Positions 50,132 through 56,100 of a stretch of DNA of 64,000 bases are shown here, one piece after another. The notes under the pieces are model-generated. The model was not told where the DNA came from and searched no databases. It was given only the letters and a program-made list of their open reading frames with translations. The number at the start of each line of letters is the position of its first letter. Position 1 is the stretch's first letter. The translations under genes and the position numbers were made by a program. Source of the stretch: Syngnathus acus (taxonomy: Eukaryota > Chordata > Actinopteri > Syngnathiformes > Syngnathidae); contig NC_051096.1 of the NCBI RefSeq assembly GCF_901709675.1, positions 3,067,001 through 3,131,000 of the forward strand, given 5' to 3'.

Positions 50132-53100
50132 CTCCAACGAGGAGACTTGTGTATCTCAGCTGCTGCATTATGCAACTTGTTTTCTTGCCACCACAGCACA
50201 AGCTGGAGGCGGCCCTGCTGGCCCTGGGTCAGTTCCAGCACGCCCTGTCTGAACTCCAGGGCTGGCTCACCCACACGTACACCACCCTGGACACCCAGCG
50301 ACCAATCAGTTCAGACCCCAAGGCCATTGAGATCGAACTGGCCAAACATCACGTACGTCTTACTCGAAAGTGATTTCTGAGCAACATTTTGAGGCTGAAA
50401 TTCGGAATCCACGGTTGCAGGTTTTGCGCAACGACGTGCTGTCTCACCACGCCACGGTGGACGCGGTCAACGCGGCAGCCGCCGAGCTCCTGGAGTCGTC
50501 TCCTGGGGACGAGGCCAGCCATCTGAGGGAGCAACTGGACAAGCTCAACCACAGCTGGCAGAACCTCCTGCTCAAGACCCAGGAGCGGCAGAAGTTGCTT
50601 GAAGCCGCCTTGCACCAGGTAGACTTTAACAAAAGGTGCAGCTCTGGAAACAACTGGATCCTTGATCCATTTGAATTTTTTTCTTGTAGGCTGAGGGCTT
50701 CCATGGCGAGCTGGAGGAGTTCCTGCAGTGGATGAGGCGCACGGATAGCCAACTGTCGGCAGCCAAGCCCACCGGAGGTCTCCCCGAGACGGCCAGGGAG
50801 CAGCTGGAGCAGCACATGGTGACTAAGCAACCTACTTAACTCTTAAAACCAAGTCCAGGGACCCCAGGGACACATTTCCAGGAATTCAAATGATGCCAAA
50901 GACCAATTATGAATCCATGTTACCATGAAGCCATCTGCTCATCCACAGGAGCTCCAAAGCCAGCTGAGCCAGCGAGCCGATCAGTACCACCGGCTTCTGG
51001 ACGCCGGCGAGTCCATGCTTCTGGCTCGCGGCGAAGACGCGGGACCGGGCACTACGCAGACCCAGCAGAACCTGGCAATGCTGCAGAACAAGTGGGCCAT
51101 CCTCAACACCAAGATGGATGACCGGCGGGTAAGATGCTTTTGCCTTTGACAACAAAGTCGCACAGTCTGATTGTTTTCCTGTCAACCGCCGTAGGCAAAG
51201 CTGGAAGAGGCTCTCTCGCTGGCGACCAGTTTCCAGACTTCCCTGCAGGACACCATCAACTGGCTGACGCAGGCCGAGCAGACCCTCAATATGGCCCAGC
51301 CGCCCAGCCTCCTTCTGGACACGGTCCTCTTCCAGATTGACGAGCACAAGGTTGGGTCGCCGACCGTGACAAACAAGGTTTGTCCGTTCGCAGTTATGTG
51401 AACGCGGTTTCCAACTTCACGTGCGTTCAGGTTTTCGTCAACGAGGTGAACACGCACCGCGAGCAGGTCCTGGCCCTGGAGAAGTCCGGCTCCCAGCTGC
51501 GTTTCGCCAGTCTGAAGCAGGACGTGGTCCTCATCAAGAACCTACTGCTCAGCGTCCAGGCCCGCTGGGACAAGTTGGTTCAGAGGTCTCTGGACCGCGG
51601 GCGGCACCTGGATGAGGCTCGCAAGCGGGCCAAGCAGGTACTAAACCAGGGTGGCCATTTTTTTTTCCATCGAGTGATTAGGAAGTTGAGATTATATAAA
51701 CAAACCTCTTTTCCTCAGTTCCACGAAGCCTGGCGGAAGCTGTCCGACTGGCTGGAGGAGGCCGAGAACCGCCTGGACTCGGAACTGGAAATCCCCAACG
51801 AACCGGACAGGATCAAAGTCCAGCTGACCAAACACAAGGTACGGTACGGGAATCCCGTTTGCGCCGACGTCCCTCCTCACATCTCGCTCGGTCTGGCAGG
51901 AGTTCCAGAAGGCGCTGGGATCCAAACAGCCCGTCTACGACACCACGGTGAGGTCGGGCCGGGCCATGCGCGACAAAGCTCAGCTCCCGGAAGACACCCA
52001 GAAACTGGACCTGCTGGTGGGCGAAGTCCGAGACAAGTGGGACACCGTCTGTGGCAAGAGTGTGGAGAGGTGACGAAATATTTTTTCCACAAAGGGCAAC
52101 TTATGGCTTGCTCAGTTCATTAATCAAATAATTTACAATCTTTGTCTTCAAACAGGCAACACAAGCTGGAGGAGGCTCTTCTGTTCTCGGGGCAGTTTGC
52201 CGAGGCCCTCCAGGCTCTTGTGGACTGGCTGTACCGCGTGGAGCCTCAGCTCGCTGAAGATCTGCCCGTCCATGGCGACCTGGACCTGGTTTCCAATCTC
52301 ATGGACTCCCACAAGGTACCCACTTGTCCTAGCTTAAAAGTTTGACACTCACAATGAGCCTCAGTAACGCCACCTGCTGTCTGAAACGCATTTCAGGCCT
52401 TCCAGAAGGAGATGGGCAAGAGGACGGGCAGCGTTCAAGCCTTGAAGCGCTCAGCTCGAGACCTCATGGAGACGGGTCGCGACGACACGGCGTGGGTCAA
52501 AGTTCAGCTGCAGGAGCTGAGCAACCGCTGGGAGACGGTGTGTGCTTTGTCCGTCACCAAGCAAACGCGACTACAACAGGCACTTAAACAGGTATGGAAA
52601 GAAAAAAAAAGTGAATGATAAAGTGAAAGGATCATCTTGGCGATACCTATGAGTTTTTTTTGTCGCATGTCAGGCGGAGGAGTTCCGCACAGCCGTGCAG
52701 ATGCTCCTGGAGTGGCTCTCGGAGGCCGAGCAGAGCCTTCGCTTCCGCGGCGTCCTTCCCGAGGAGGCGGAGACTCTCCAAGCGTTGTTGCACACCCACC
52801 GCCAATTCCTGGGCACCGTGGAGGAGAAGAGGGCAGAGGTCAACCGGGCGGCGGGCATGGGCGAGGCCATCCTGGCCCTGTGCCACCCCGACTCCATCAC
52901 CACCATCAAGCACTGGATCACCATCATCCGGGCACGCTTTGAGGAGGTGAGACATTTTTGCTGTCTCAGATTAAATGTGAGGTTCCCCAGGGCTCAATCT
53001 TGTGACACCTACTGTTTAATCTTTATTGAGGCAAATATTTCATTCCTAAAGGGGTACACATGGAATTGAAGGTGTTGAAAACAAACACGTGTGCTCACAG

Positions 53101-56100
53101 GTGCTGACGTGGGCCAAGCAGCACGAGCAACGTCTGGAGGCGGCGCTGACCGAGGTCCTGAACAACGCCAACCTACTGGAGGAGCTCCTGTCGTGGCTCC
53201 AGTGGGCCGAGACCACCTTGGTGCAGAGAGACCTAGACCCCCTCCCGCAGGACATCCCCCAAGTCAAAGGACTGATCACAGAACACCAGGTCGGCCTTCT
53301 GATCAACGCACATCCTTCGGTATTGATCGGACTCAATCTAAATATTGGCTCTCTGTCAGATGTTCATGGAGGAGATGACAATGAAACAGCCGGACGTGGA
53401 TAAAGTGACCAAAAGTTACAAAAGGAAACCTGCTGAGCCTCCCAGCAGCTTGGCGGAGAGGAGAGGAGGCCGTGAGTCACTCGCATATATTGATTACCAA
53501 CTCGTCACACCGATTAGTATTGGTTGATCATTTCCTGACATTACTGCTCCTCTCCAGGGCGACACCAGCAGCAGCAGCAGCATCAACAGCCGGCCTCGGT
53601 GCAGGTTTCCGGGACCAACCCCCGACTCAACCAGCTGTGTGCCCGCTGGCAGCAAGTTTGGCTTCTGGCACTGGACCGCCAGCGAAAACTCAACGACGCT
53701 CTGGACAGGTTGGAGGAGGTACAGCGGCATCATCGTTCTCTTGATATTTTCACGTCTTGAGTCAAATAGGTGTCACACAAACACATTTGCATTTCTTTCG
53801 TTGCAGCTTAAAGAATTCGCCAACTTTGATTTTGACGTGTGGCGCAAGAAGTACATGCGTTGGATGAACCACAAGAAATCGCGCGTCATGGACTTCTTCC
53901 GGCGCATCGACAAAGATCAGGACGGGAAGATCACGCGGCAAGAGTTCATCGATGGCATCTTGGCGTCCAGTGCGTTCACACACACACACACACACAAAAA
54001 AAAAAACATCTTTGGATATTTATTTGTATATTTCCCTCGCAGAGTTCCCCACCAGCAAGTTGGAGATGACGGCAGTGGCGGACATCTTTGACCGAGACGG
54101 CGACGGCTACATCGACTACTACGAGTTTGTGGCCGCCCTGCATCCCAACAAGGACGCCTACAGACCAACCACGGACGCTGACAAGATTGAGGACGAGGTG
54201 AGCGTCATCAACGCCGTGCATCTAATGAGTCCAAATCGAGACTTATGCTTTCGTCTGGTTCGATGCGGTGTAGGTGACTCGGCAGGTGGCTCAGTGTAAG
54301 TGCGCCAAGAGGTTCCAGGTGGAGCAAATAGGGGAGAACAAATACCGGGTAAGCCACGCCCACTTTTTGTTTTTACTTCGTGTGTACTTACAGATGATTG
54401 AAACGCGCCATTTGAGACACTCGGAGATGAGATGACATTTGTATCGTAATGAAATGATTTCGTCATATCAGATGAGATCAGACGTGCGTGTCACACTTTG
54501 TCACATCGTGTGCGTGTGTGTGTCTGCTCATGTTTGTGAGTCACTCCCGCTTCTAATTCATACGCATCTCCAGTCAAGTATTTGATAATCGTACAGTGGT
54601 GCCTGACTTGCAAGTTGTTCAAGATACGAACCGCTAGCTTAATGCTATCACGCAATGCAAAACACTATAGAGAAGCTAACCAAATTAGCATGGGGAAAGA
54701 TGATTTGAGGTGCAAGCGTGGCAGCGATTAAACGGAACTCTTAAGTCAAGGTGCCACTGTACATGAAAAGGAACGCGCCTCCACAGGCTTATTGTTGTTG
54801 TTTTATTATTTTTGTTGTTGTTGCTGTTGTTTCAATCGTCATCTCTTTCTTTGTCCTTTGTGTTTCCGTGCGCCGCCTCTGCCGGATTTTTTCTAGTTCT
54901 TCCTCGGAAACCAGGTAACTTGTGATGCTCTGGCGTGACGTGTGAAATCTGCTTCCTCGCAAAAACAAATTTGGCAAAATGAGATTGCTATTGCGTTGTT
55001 TTGGATCCAAGGGACAAAAGCGAAAATATGAAAGTGATGATTGGAAGCAGGTTTCAGCGCCGTTGTGTTGTGATGAGTGTTTTCTGCGCTTTGTACTGAC
55101 GCTGGTGAAGGAATCGGCCAGTTTCTTCTTTTTCTGAGATGGTGTGATGAGTTACAAGTTTGAAAAAAATCACACCACAACTAACCACTAATAACAAACT
55201 TTGTAAAGGCAATTGAGATTAACACTTTTTGCTCATTTTGTTTAATCATCAAGTCTTGAATTACATTCCGAGCATGTTTCATGACCTGGGACGACCCCGG
55301 CGATGATGTGATGGCTGCCAATGTTCCTTCTGGTGCATGTTTGCCTGCATGGCTGCTTGCTTGGGTGTTACTACGGATGCACGCGGAGGCCTCCTCGTGT
55401 TGACGCCTCCTCGTGTTGACGCCTCGCCTTTCTCTGCGCAGTTCGGCGACTCGCAGCAGCTCCGTCTGGTGCGCATCCTGCGTAGCACCGTCATGGTGCG
55501 GGTGGGCGGAGGCTGGATGGCTCTGGACGAGTTCCTGGTCAAGAATGATCCCTGTCGAGGTGAGTCTCCCCCCACAAAAAAAAAAATGGCAGCAGCAGGA
55601 AGCAGCCCAAGTGTCTCGTTTGTCTTGTCTGTTTCCAAACTGTCGGCGGTCACTCGGAGTTGTGTTTGCAGCAAGCACTTCAGTTAGCTTAACATTTCCA
55701 TTAAGAAACACTGGCGGAGTTAGAGGGGGGGCCACGCGGGCACTGCCCCCCCCCCTCCCCAGTGAAATATGCTTAGTCCCGCAAGGTAGCGGGATTTTTT
55801 TGTTTTCTGGACATTGTTTTCCCACATTTCCATAAAATTAATTATCAGCGTTTTTTTAAGAATTTTTGGGGTTTGTGATTTTTTTTTCAAAATTTTACAT
55901 AAATAGTCCCACCACAGCAAATTATTGAAAGTAATCGGGACGCTTGGTGTCCTCGCATGTTTCGTGTTCAGGTGTGTGTGTGTGTGTGTGTGTGTGTGTC
56001 CGTCTCACCTTCTTCAATTTGATGACTGGTTTGAAGTACTGCATGATGCATGCTCCCCCCTTTCTCCCTCCTTTTCTCCTCCCCCCTCCTTCCTTCCACT

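Noticed and set aside
55181-55825. 214-residue minus-strand frame over the last GAS2 exon
   Set aside because: It is antisense to a highly conserved coding exon and includes intron sequence; no homology.
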